A stretch of DNA of 45,237 bases, from contig PLQW01000185.1 in the NCBI GenBank assembly GCA_003160215.1, forward strand, positions 1-45,237. The letters are read 5' to 3'. A program made the position numbers and the translations under genes. How positions within the stretch are numbered: the stretch's first letter is position 1; every line of letters begins with the position of its first letter. The notes under the pieces were generated by a model. That model searched no databases, had not been told where the DNA came from, and worked only from the letters and a program-made list of their open reading frames with translations. This document shows, one piece after another, positions 35,496 to 43,499 of the stretch. Source of the stretch: Acidobacteriaceae bacterium. Lineage in GTDB: Bacteria > Acidobacteriota > Terriglobia > Terriglobales > Acidobacteriaceae.

Positions 35496-36551
35496 ATGAC
35501 GTTCACAAAACAGCACATTCTAGTTGCGGCACTCGTGTTCGCGATGGCGGCCTCCGGGCGGGCCATGGGCCAAGTAACTCCATCGACGACTCGGGAACAA
35601 CCGTCTCCAGTGCAAGCGTCACCCTCGCCATCTGCGGCCCTTACGCGGCAAACCTTGCCGCAGGGAACTCATGACCCATTACTTTCCTCCCAAACCCTGT
35701 TTGACTTCAAAGACTCCGACATCAAGTTCGGCCTGAACAGCTTGATGAGTGTCCTTCGCGACAGCCGCCACGAAGGCTGGGTCCTGGCGGCCTATCCCGA
35801 TCCCAAAACCAGCCGCCCGCTTATTGGCGCGGGATTCGGTCTCGATGTTGCCGCGACCGAGCACCTACAACGCGACCCTCTCAATCCCCATCCGTTTATC
35901 GAGCCTTCCACCGCTCAACTGTGGCAGGCGGCAGGGCTTGATTCAGCAAGGCTGCAGAACATACTCGACCAGTTCGATCGTGATCTGAACGCATGGAAGA
36001 AGAAAAAGTTTCGCAAGAAGATCAGGACCCGTGCGCTGTCACCGCAACTGACCGAAGAAGATGCCACGAAGTTGTTGCGCATCTCCGCCATTCAGGCCAC
36101 CTACAATGCGAGGGCCTACTGCCGTTTCTTCGATCATCTGACCGCGTCTCAGCAGATGGCATTAAGCCAGCTTGTGTTTCAGATGGGCGTGAATCTTGAG
36201 GAATTCACCCAGTTTCTCGGCGCCATAAACGATGACGCCAGCGACCGCGATTCGGTCCAGCCCGTAAGCACTGCGGAACCAGCAACCGAGCACTGGAAAG
36301 CGGTTCAGACTACGCTGATCCAAAGCCAGTGGGCCAGACGCTACAGCACTCGCGCCATCTCCGTCATCGCGATGTTCGACCCGACTTACGAGAACGATCC
36401 CCGCGCAGCCGAGCGCAAGGTGCAAGCTGCGCTTCGTCCCCCGGTTTCGCATCATCGCAAGAAGACGCACGTAAAGTCTGTCCGGGCAGGAAACGACACC
36501 GGCCATAAGATGCCGCCCAAAGAGACGCCAGGACAACAACCGCCTTCCTAG
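35496..36551 (+). CDS. Secreted lysozyme-like (GH24-type fold) protein, divergent
   Basis: The 351-residue protein has a signal peptide (VAALVFAMAASGRAMGQ) and a Ser/Pro/Gln linker. A domain of about 230 residues (70-310) follows. HEGWVLAAYPDPKT with Glu93, then PLIGAGFGLDVA, resembles the EGxxLxAYxD...TIGxGH start of phage-type lysozymes. LTASQQMALSQLVFQMGVNL and QSQWARRYSTRAISVIAMF resemble the later lysozyme helices. The usual catalytic Glu is present; other residues differ. The C-terminus is Lys/His-rich and disordered. It may cut or bind peptidoglycan. The stop overlaps the convergent gene by 4 bp. Confidence 0.68.
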   Translation: MTFTKQHILVAALVFAMAASGRAMGQVTPSTTREQPSPVQASPSPSAALTRQTLPQGTHDPLLSSQTLFDFKDSDIKFGLNSLMSVLRDSRHEGWVLAAYPDPKTSRPLIGAGFGLDVAATEHLQRDPLNPHPFIEPSTAQLWQAAGLDSARLQNILDQFDRDLNAWKKKKFRKKIRTRALSPQLTEEDATKLLRISAIQATYNARAYCRFFDHLTASQQMALSQLVFQMGVNLEEFTQFLGAINDDASDRDSVQPVSTAEPATEHWKAVQTTLIQSQWARRYSTRAISVIAMFDPTYENDPRAAERKVQAALRPPVSHHRKKTHVKSVRAGNDTGHKMPPKETPGQQPPS

Positions 36552-36847
36552 CTTTCGAACACCTTCTCCAGGCTCTCGTAAACAATCGGGATGGTGCATA
36601 GCTCCGGCAGCAATTGCCAATAGCGATGTACCTCGGGGTCGACCTGGGCTTCGGTACGCATCGCAGACGAGGTCCAGCGCCGCAAGTGCAGAAAGCGGTC
36701 GGGGCGCGACGAATCGCAGTGCAGCGAATCGCGACAGTAGCCCTTGGCATGCATCATGGTATACAGCTCTCGTAACGTCGCCAGCAGTTCTTCCTGCTTG
36801 CCGGGCCGCGCTTCCAGGATCGCCATCGATAGGATTTCTTGCGCCAT
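36548..36847 (-). CDS. ABM-type (antibiotic biosynthesis monooxygenase-like) small protein
   Basis: From ATG 36847 this gives 99 residues with the dimeric alpha-beta barrel pattern: ILSMAILEARPGKQEELLAT, LRELYTMMHAKGYCRDSLH, FLHLRRWTSSAMRTEAQVD and ELCTIPIVYESLEKVFES. ABM proteins are small cytosolic enzymes or binding proteins, often acting on aromatic compounds or heme. A GAGAGG sits about 10 bases upstream. The open frame to 36952 is not supported by family length. The stop overlaps the convergent lysozyme-like gene by 4 bp. Confidence 0.75.
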   Translation of the reverse strand: MAQEILSMAILEARPGKQEELLATLRELYTMMHAKGYCRDSLHCDSSRPDRFLHLRRWTSSAMRTEAQVDPEVHRYWQLLPELCTIPIVYESLEKVFES

Positions 36848-37120
36848 AGTGTTGTCGCCTCTCAGCCCTGAGTCTCGAATCGATTTCAGAATTAGTGTAT
36901 CTGGTAGGACGGGTCGTGCGGCGCTTCCCCTACCCTGACGCGCTAAAGTCAAATCAGCGTTCTATTTTGGAACTCGCCTCTCCGCTGGGCATCCCCTGCT
37001 ACCGCCGTCGCAAAATCGAGGAAGCCATCGACTTGCAGCCTCGTGGCCGCCGCCCGCCAGCGATCTTTCTGATACTCTTCCGAGGTCAAGTTTTTCTCTT
37101 GGAATGGAGTTCTTCGCCCG

Positions 37121-38920
37121 ATGCCTTATCGATACGTGCGCGTTTTCTTTGCTGTCTTCCTCGGTTTCACCCTCAGCCTCTTCGCCGTTGCTGCCGACAA
37201 ATCCAAATCCGCCTCCGCAAATGCGAATCAGCCATCCTATGACTTGCCTCAACCGCAGCGTGAGACGCTCGATTACGGCATGTACCAGCGTATTCGGGAT
37301 GAAGGGCTCGGCCACTCCCATGCGATGGAGTATGCCTCGGCGCTGGACGACGACATCGGACCGCGCTTGACCGGCTCGGCCAACTTGAAACACGCCAATG
37401 AGTGGACGCGCGATCAGTTCACCGCGATGGGATGCAGCAACGCGCACCTCGAGGACTGGGGCGAGTTCGGGATGGGGTGGCAACAACTCAACACCTGGGT
37501 CCGCATGACGGCGCCCGATGCGGCGGTGTTCATCGCGCAGGCAGCCCCGTGGTCTCCGGCGACGAATGGCGCGATCAATGCGCCCGCGATCTGGATTGAC
37601 GTCAAGGACGCCAGGGGCCTCGATAAGTACAAGGGAAAACTGGCCGGAAAGGTCGTGCTCTTTGGCGCCATGCGAGATGTGCCTCCGGTCGATAAGCCGC
37701 TCTTTGTGCGATTAGATGATGCGGAGCTGAAAAAGCTTACCGAGTATCCGCTCAAGCCGCGCAATCGGGAAGAGTTTCTCCAGCAGTACATGAAGCGTCT
37801 GGAACTGCGCCAGAAGGTCGGACAGTTTCTGGCGGACGAGCGCGCGCTGGCGGTCATCACCCCAAGCCGCGACGGCCGTGATGGTGGGGGCTCCGGCGGC
37901 ACCATCTTCGACGACAGTAGCGCCGGCTTCGGCTGGGAGGCGTACAAACGGGAGACCGCGAACCCGCTTCCCGTTGTGGTTATGGCCATTGAGAATTATG
38001 GGCGGGTATACCGCCTGCTGAAGGCGTACGTCCCGGTCACGATGGAGATGAACGTGGACACCAAATTTACCGGCGATCACGAGCACGGATATGACACCAT
38101 CGCCGAAATCCCCGGCACCGATCCGAAACTGAAAGACGAAGTTGTGATGGTTGGCGGACATCTCGATTCGTGGGCTTCTGGCACCGGCGCAACCGACAAT
38201 GGGGCGGGCATGGTTGTTGCCATGGAAGTGATGCGCATCCTCAATACGCTCCAGGTGAAGCCGCGTCGCACCATCCGCGTCGCGTTGTGGACCGGCGAGG
38301 AAGAAGGCGAGTTCGGTTCCTACGGTTACGTAAAACAGCATTTCGGCAATGTGCCGCTGTCCACTGCACCAGATCAGCTCAAGCTGCCGGAGTGGGTACG
38401 CAAGCCCGCTGGCCCGGTACAGCTCAAGCCCGATCAGCAGAAGATCTCCGGCTATTTCAACGTGGACAATGGCAGCGGGAAGGTCCGCGGCATTTACCTT
38501 CAGGAGAACGCGGCTATCGCGCCAATCTTTGCCCAGTGGATTGAGCCGCTGAAGGAGCTTGGCGTCACTACACTGACGATGCGCAATACCGGAGGTACCG
38601 ACCACGAAGCCTTCGACGCGGTCGGCATTCCGGGATTCCAGTTCATTCAAGACCCGCTCGATTACGGTTCGCGTACACACCACTCGAACATGGACACCTA
38701 CGAGCGCCTGCAACCGCAGGACCTTGCACAGGCTGCGACGGTGGAAGCCATTTTCGTGTACAACACCGCCATGCGCGACCAGATGCTGCCACGCAAGCCA
38801 CTGCCACATCCTGAACTGGAAGAGCAGCGTAAGGCGCCACTGACCAACATCATGCCGGGAGCCGAAGCCGCGGAGAAGGACGCTAAAGAAAAAGCGGACC
38901 AAACGCCGGAGGAAGAGTAG
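37121..38920 (+). CDS. Secreted M28-family peptidase with PA domain
   Basis: The 599-residue protein has a signal peptide (FFAVFLGFTLSLFAVAA), an N-terminal domain and an inserted PA domain (about 150-300, LAGKVVLFGAMRD, FLADERALAVITPS). The M28 zinc site follows: VGGHLDSWASGTGATDNGAG (His and Asp ligands, about 346-366), WTGEEEGEFGS with the catalytic and ligand Glu, TDHEAFDAVGIPG and RTHHSNMDTYERL with the final His. Acidic Lys/Glu C-terminus. Such enzymes trim peptides outside the cytoplasm. GGAG is about 11 bases before the ATG. No neighbour suggests a specific substrate. It is the second M28 peptidase in the window, but of a different type. Confidence 0.92.
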   Translation: MPYRYVRVFFAVFLGFTLSLFAVAADKSKSASANANQPSYDLPQPQRETLDYGMYQRIRDEGLGHSHAMEYASALDDDIGPRLTGSANLKHANEWTRDQFTAMGCSNAHLEDWGEFGMGWQQLNTWVRMTAPDAAVFIAQAAPWSPATNGAINAPAIWIDVKDARGLDKYKGKLAGKVVLFGAMRDVPPVDKPLFVRLDDAELKKLTEYPLKPRNREEFLQQYMKRLELRQKVGQFLADERALAVITPSRDGRDGGGSGGTIFDDSSAGFGWEAYKRETANPLPVVVMAIENYGRVYRLLKAYVPVTMEMNVDTKFTGDHEHGYDTIAEIPGTDPKLKDEVVMVGGHLDSWASGTGATDNGAGMVVAMEVMRILNTLQVKPRRTIRVALWTGEEEGEFGSYGYVKQHFGNVPLSTAPDQLKLPEWVRKPAGPVQLKPDQQKISGYFNVDNGSGKVRGIYLQENAAIAPIFAQWIEPLKELGVTTLTMRNTGGTDHEAFDAVGIPGFQFIQDPLDYGSRTHHSNMDTYERLQPQDLAQAATVEAIFVYNTAMRDQMLPRKPLPHPELEEQRKAPLTNIMPGAEAAEKDAKEKADQTPEEE

Positions 38921-39182
38921 GAGGGCGAAGTGTCCCGCCCAAGCAAGAGCAGCTTCGGTGAGGGCCCTTACAGCTTTTCCGCAAAATGTTGTGAAACGGT
39001 GGGAGATCACAGCCGCGCGCTACTTGCGTTTTTGGTTGCTGCCACTCCGGAATCCGTTGCATAATGTCGGTCGCACAATTGCGCCGCGTCGGAAGAGTAT
39101 TTGCAAAGTCGTCTTTGAAACGGCTGGAAACGGCGATTGTGAGCGCGAACCCTTGTGCAAAATACTTTAGCGAAGGAAACAT

Positions 39183-39884
39183 ATGAGCAAACTTGTTTCG
39201 GATCAGGTGCCTTCAAGACGACAATTCGTGCAGATGGGTTTGGCTGGGGCGGCTGTAAGCTTGCTCACCGGCGGCATGGAGCTTGCCTTTCCGCCTACAG
39301 CGGCGGCGCAAAGTACGCTCACCCCGGAGGAAGCATTGGCCGAGCTGATGGCCGGCAATAAGCGCTTCATCTCCGGTCAGCTAACTTCCTTTGAGCATGA
39401 CCTGGCTATCCTCAAGCAACACACCGTCGACAAACAAGAGCCATTCGCCGCGGTACTGTCCTGCGCGGACTCGCGAGTACCGGTGGAGTTGGTTTTCGAT
39501 CAGAGTATTGGACATATCTTCGTGACCCGAGTGGCGGGAAATGTGATTACGCCGGAGATCATCGGCAGCCTCGAATACGGAGCCGCGGTTCTGGGCGTGA
39601 AGGTAATTCTTGTGATGGGACACTCTGGCTGCGGAGCGGTAAAAGCCACGATCCAAGGCAAAGAGGTACCCGGTCAGATCAGCTCTCTATTTCCTCACAT
39701 CCAGCCGGGCGTGGATCGGGGTGGACCGAATCTGGAAGCGGCGGCCAAAGCGAATGCCCAGATCCAGGCGACCCTGTTGCGCGAGGCATCGACCGTGATT
39801 GCGCAACTCACGAAAGATGCAAAAGTAAAAGTGGTCGCAGGTTACTACGACCTGGGTAGCGGCGCCGTAGAGCTGCTCACGTAA
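39183..39884 (+). CDS. Tat-exported beta-carbonic anhydrase
   Basis: The 233-residue protein has a twin-arginine signal (SRRQFVQMGLAGAAVSLLTGG), so it should be exported folded. The beta-class zinc site is complete: Cys94-x-Asp96-x-Arg98 in LSCADSRVP, and His147 and Cys150 in MGHSGCGAV. The enzyme interconverts CO2 and bicarbonate in the periplasm. AAGGAA lies about 5 bases before the ATG. A possible -10 CATAAT (39060-39065) lies about 120 bp upstream. Periplasmic beta-carbonic anhydrases are less common than alpha ones, which makes the Tat signal notable. Confidence 0.92.
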   Translation: MSKLVSDQVPSRRQFVQMGLAGAAVSLLTGGMELAFPPTAAAQSTLTPEEALAELMAGNKRFISGQLTSFEHDLAILKQHTVDKQEPFAAVLSCADSRVPVELVFDQSIGHIFVTRVAGNVITPEIIGSLEYGAAVLGVKVILVMGHSGCGAVKATIQGKEVPGQISSLFPHIQPGVDRGGPNLEAAAKANAQIQATLLREASTVIAQLTKDAKVKVVAGYYDLGSGAVELLT

Positions 39885-40064
39885 CCGCGTACAGGGTGCC
39901 CACGATCAAAGAGAAGGCGTTGTCAACTCAAGCCGCTTTTGCTTGGGTGGGGCACCTCATGACTCGCTACTTTCGGTGGGAACTATGCCACATGTGCAGC
40001 CCCTGAAGGGATTCGGGTTCTTTCCGATCATGGCCCAGTGTGTGGTTCCTTCGTTGGATTGGAA

Positions 40065-40346
40065 CTAAGATGCTCTCGATAGAGCGAGCTTTACGTTTGC
40101 TGGCAGGCGAAGCGCGATGAAGTAATCTTCCGGATAGAGGTAGTCCCCGCCAGATTCGTCGATGATGCGCACCAGGTTATGCTTCGCCGCGGACGCATCC
40201 TGAACGATGGGATACAGCTTCCTCCGTTCCAGAGATGCCGGGTAGCCTTCATTACGCACGCAAAGGACGAAGGCCTCGCCTTTAGCCTTCTTGCGCGACG
40301 AGCCGTTTGATTTTGAATTCCTTCTTACCGATACCATGGGCTTCAT
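40065..40346 (-). CDS. Small conserved protein of unknown function (NEGY/GEDYLYP type)
   Basis: The 93-residue protein contains AFVLCVRNEGYPASLERRKLY, AAKHNLVRIIDESGGDYLYP and EDYFIALRLPANVKLALS. I recognise this as a small uncharacterised family seen across several phyla, whose role is unknown to me. The start is given as ATG 40346 (40337 also possible), within the end of the gene at 40282; the frames overlap by 65 bp, an unusually long overlap, so the real start may be later. The N-terminal 26 residues are Lys/Ser/Arg-rich. The first gene of the pair is also a small conserved one, so they form one transcription unit. Confidence 0.7.
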   Translation of the reverse strand: MKPMVSVRRNSKSNGSSRKKAKGEAFVLCVRNEGYPASLERRKLYPIVQDASAAKHNLVRIIDESGGDYLYPEDYFIALRLPANVKLALSRAS

Positions 40347-40524
40347 GCCGATGTAACTCGGCGATCACCAGTGCGCCATCTCTAAGTTTGATGCTGGCGA
40401 TACCTTTCAGCTTGCGCCAGGAGCCGCGGCCATAGGCTCTCCACAATCGTTTGCGGTCGCGAACTCCCAGAGCCGTCGCGATCACCTCGACCCGCTTGAT
40501 CTCGCCGACGATCTCAAAATACAT
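40282..40524 (-). CDS. Small conserved protein of unknown function (YGRGSWRKLKG type)
   Basis: From ATG 40524 this gives 80 residues: YFEIVGEIKRVEVIATALGV, RLWRAYGRGSWRKLKGIASI, ALVIAELHRHEAHGIGKKEF and KIKRL. The pattern YGxGxWRKxKGIA...AELHxxEAHGIGxKExKIKR is known to me as a small conserved hypothetical family. It is very basic and may bind nucleic acid. The frame extends 11 codons further to 40557, but the later ATG matches the usual family start. It overlaps the next gene by about 65 bp in another frame. Confidence 0.75.
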   Translation of the reverse strand: MYFEIVGEIKRVEVIATALGVRDRKRLWRAYGRGSWRKLKGIASIKLRDGALVIAELHRHEAHGIGKKEFKIKRLVAQEG

Positions 40525-40781
40525 CACAGAGATTGTAACCGGGGGAGGGTGCCACAACCCGTCCTTGGTTGGGTGGGATGCTTGTCTCGTCCATCCCTAG
40601 CTCTTCACCCTCAGCAGGATAGTAGTCTTCACCCATTCGTAAGAAAGCGCGAATTGGCGGCTCCCACAGAACAGTGCCGGCCTTTTTGCAGACGGCATCT
40701 CCCCAGATTTCGCATATCGTCGGTTTCTGACTAAAATTCCTTACACCTTATGTCCGGGGAAGAGAACGCCGTGCTATTCCT

Positions 40782-40806
40782 GTTGCCAACGCGAAATCGC
40801 GGCAAC
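40782..40806 (+). promoter_or_regulatory. Imperfect palindrome upstream of the efflux operon
   Basis: GTTGC-CAA-CGCGA-AA-TCGCG-GCAAC (40782-40806) is a 25-base inverted repeat with a 3-base bulge, 23 bp before the start of the TolC-like gene. Efflux operons are often controlled by TetR- or MarR-type repressors at such sites, but no regulator gene is next to it. The 305-bp gap 40525-40829 holds nothing else that I can name. Confidence 0.45.
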
Positions 40807-40829
40807 CAACGGCAGGGCCGAGTTTAACA

Positions 40830-42173
40830 ATGCTAAGGCGATCGCAATGTCGTAGAGGCGTACTGGTTTGGCTGGTCCTCCTTCCTTTGTATGGTGCGGC
40901 GCAAACCCTTCCGCAGTTTTCCCCCGCCCCTTCGGCAACACCGCTGCGCCTGACGCTGAGAGCCGCGGTCCAACTTGCGTTGAAGCAGAACCCGCAGCGG
41001 CTCGCGGCCCACCTGGTCACCTTGGAGAGCGAGCGCGACCGCCAGATCGCCCGTGCGCCGTTGTTGCCCCAGGCCGGGCTCGTGGCCAACGATTCGCTCA
41101 ACCAATACAACTTTCAGAGTGTAGAAAGATCCAAACGTCTGCCCGCCGGCCCTTACCAATATGTCGAAGCCGGACCTGCATTTTCTCAAACCATCTTCGA
41201 CCTGCCGCAAATCCGCGGTTACCAGATCGGCAAGGAGGGGGCGCGGGGAGCGCGAGCCGAGGAGAGCGTCACTCGCGAGACGGTGTCGCTTGCCGTGGTG
41301 AGCCAGTATCTGCTGGTCCTTCGTGCGCAGGCGAGGTATGAAGCGGCCAAAGCCCGCGTGGCGCTGGCCGAGCGGCTTTTCCGGCAAGCCGAGGAGTTGC
41401 AGAAGACCGGCGTCGGCTTGAAGATCGACACTTTGCGCGCCAACGTGGAATTGCAGAACGAGAAGCAGGGTTTGATCGACGCGCAGACGGCGACGCGGAC
41501 TACGGCCTATGTCCTGGCCGAGTTGCTCGATCTTCCCCTCGACCAGGAGGCCGAAGCCGCCGATCGCATGGAATTTTTCGCGCTGCCTGTCTATGATCGT
41601 CCAACTATGCTGAACCGGGCGCTCGCCAATCGTCCCGAGATGAGTTCGATCGCGTCGCAGCAGCGTATCGCGAACCTCGCCCACAAATCCGCCTCCGAGC
41701 AGCGCCTGCCTCAACTGGACTTTTCCGGCTTCTGGTATTACCAGGGCGAACATTTCAATGACGGCATTCCCGCCTACACCTATGCTTTGGGATTGAGTTT
41801 GCCGCTGTTCACCGGAGGAAGAATCCAAGCCGAAGCTGCGCGCGCATCGCTGGAGGAACAGCGCATCGAGGAAAACCGGCGCCAGTTGGAGTTGCGCATT
41901 GTGCGCGAGGTGAAGTCTGCGCTCGACGAACTCGAATCGGCACGCAATTCTGTCGAGGTGGCAAACGTAGGCATGACCCTCGCCAACGATGAAGTCGCTC
42001 AAGCGCAACGCCGTTTCCAGGCGGGCGTGACCACCAACATCGAAGTGATCACGGCGCAGGATGAGTTTGCCCGCGCCAGTGACAACCAGATCGAGGCGCT
42101 CTACCGCTTCAACCAGTCGCGGGCGAACCTGGCGCGCGCCATGGGTGACATCGAAGACACTTATTCCAAGTGA
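40830..42173 (+). CDS. TolC-family outer-membrane efflux protein
   Basis: The 447-residue protein has an N-terminal signal (RGVLVWLVLLPLYGAAQ). The repeated TolC pattern follows: LTLRAAVQLALKQNPQRLAA, LLPQAGLVANDSLN, ETVSLAVVSQYLLVLRAQARYE, and in the second half QRLPQLDFSGFWYY, LGLSLPLFTGGRIQAEAARA and QAQRRFQAGVTTNIEVITAQDE. It forms the outer-membrane tunnel of a tripartite pump. The membrane-fusion protein begins 12 bp downstream and its Shine-Dalgarno GAGGAAG overlaps this stop codon, so the genes are in one operon. Confidence 0.93.
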   Translation: MLRRSQCRRGVLVWLVLLPLYGAAQTLPQFSPAPSATPLRLTLRAAVQLALKQNPQRLAAHLVTLESERDRQIARAPLLPQAGLVANDSLNQYNFQSVERSKRLPAGPYQYVEAGPAFSQTIFDLPQIRGYQIGKEGARGARAEESVTRETVSLAVVSQYLLVLRAQARYEAAKARVALAERLFRQAEELQKTGVGLKIDTLRANVELQNEKQGLIDAQTATRTTAYVLAELLDLPLDQEAEAADRMEFFALPVYDRPTMLNRALANRPEMSSIASQQRIANLAHKSASEQRLPQLDFSGFWYYQGEHFNDGIPAYTYALGLSLPLFTGGRIQAEAARASLEEQRIEENRRQLELRIVREVKSALDELESARNSVEVANVGMTLANDEVAQAQRRFQAGVTTNIEVITAQDEFARASDNQIEALYRFNQSRANLARAMGDIEDTYSK

Positions 42174-42185
42174 GGAAGCAGGCTT

Positions 42186-43481
42186 ATGGGTTCTCCCCCA
42201 GTGACATCGGCATCCGAACCGGCACGTTCCGCTGCTGCGTCCCCGTCCCCCAGCCCTCCCAAACGGTTATGGGAGGGATTCAAGGGTCTCAGTACGCTGA
42301 CGAAGGCCTTGATTGCCGTGGTGGTGATCGTGCTGCTGATCCTTTGCTGGATCTGGATGGGTCATGTCACGACCGACGATGCACAGGTGGCCTGTCACAT
42401 TACCGCCGTTGCGCCGCAGGTGCCGGGGTACGTTGTGCAACTCATGATCAATGACAACGTTCCCGTGACGCAAGGACAGGTGCTGCTACAGATCGATCCG
42501 CGCGAATACAAGGCACAGGTGGACCAGGCGCGGGCCCTGCTTGACGTGGTGAAGGCGGAGGCCAACTCAGCCGAGCTTCAGATCACGCTTGCGCGTGGGA
42601 CGACCACCAACGATACGGGCAGCGCCACGGCCCAAAAGGAATCCGACGCGGCTGATTATGCCAGCTCGCAGGCTCAGTTGGTGCAGGCGGCTACCGCCAA
42701 TCTCTTGCAGGCCAAGGCGAATCTTGCCGCGAAGCAGGCCACGAGCAAGCGGGCGCAAGCCGACCTGGAGCGCTACCGGCCGCTGCTTGCGACCGACGAC
42801 GTCTCCAAGTATCAATATGATGCCGTGGAAGCGACGGCGCGGGTGGCCGCCAGCGATCTGGAAGCTGCTCAGCAGCAACTGGCTGCGGCCCAACAGGCAG
42901 TCGATATCGCCCGGGCCAATGCCAATTCCTTCAAGGCACGGCTGGCGCGATCGCAATCGTCGCTGCTGAGCGCGAAGGCCCGGGAAGGCCAGATACCGAT
43001 CACGGAAGCCACGTATAAGTCCGCCCTCGCTAATGTCGAACGCGCGAAGGCTGCCCTGGAGCAAGCCGAACTCAATCTGGCTTACACCACCATTACCGCT
43101 CCCATCAGCGGACAGTTGACGCAGAAGACGGTGAATCTCGGCCAGTACGTTTCGCCCGGAGAGCTTCTGTTCACCATCGTTCCCCTGGACCGGGTATTTG
43201 TGACCGCGAACTTCAAGGAGACGCAGATGGCCAAGGTACGCCCCGGCCAGCGCGTTCGGGTTTACGTAGATACCTACAGCAAGTCGCTCGACGGGACCGT
43301 CGATTCCATTGCGGGCGCTACGGGCTCGGAGCAGGCGCTGTTGCCGCCGCAGAATGCGACCGGCAACTTCATCAAGGTGGTGCAGCGCATTCCGGTGAAG
43401 GTCCTCGTCAATCTACCGAAGGACCCTCATTTGGTGCTGCGCCCGGGCATGAACGTCGAGGCCACGATTTACACTCGTTGA
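42186..43481 (+). CDS. Membrane-fusion (adaptor) protein, EmrA/HlyD type
   Basis: The 431-residue protein has a cytoplasmic Pro/Ser N-terminus and one membrane segment (about 39-56, LIAVVVIVLLILCWIWMG). A lipoyl half (TDDAQVACHITAVAPQVPG), a long Ala/Gln-rich coiled coil (about 110-290) and a beta-barrel (TITAPISGQLTQKTVNLGQY, FVTANFKETQMAKVRPGQ) follow. This order is that of EmrA. It links the TolC tunnel to the MFS pump encoded 18 bp downstream. GAGGAAG stands about 7 bases upstream of the ATG. The coiled coil looks longer than usual for EmrA, perhaps matching the TolC partner. Confidence 0.94.
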   Translation: MGSPPVTSASEPARSAAASPSPSPPKRLWEGFKGLSTLTKALIAVVVIVLLILCWIWMGHVTTDDAQVACHITAVAPQVPGYVVQLMINDNVPVTQGQVLLQIDPREYKAQVDQARALLDVVKAEANSAELQITLARGTTTNDTGSATAQKESDAADYASSQAQLVQAATANLLQAKANLAAKQATSKRAQADLERYRPLLATDDVSKYQYDAVEATARVAASDLEAAQQQLAAAQQAVDIARANANSFKARLARSQSSLLSAKAREGQIPITEATYKSALANVERAKAALEQAELNLAYTTITAPISGQLTQKTVNLGQYVSPGELLFTIVPLDRVFVTANFKETQMAKVRPGQRVRVYVDTYSKSLDGTVDSIAGATGSEQALLPPQNATGNFIKVVQRIPVKVLVNLPKDPHLVLRPGMNVEATIYTR

Positions 43482-43499
43482 GCCGGAGAAAAATCACCC

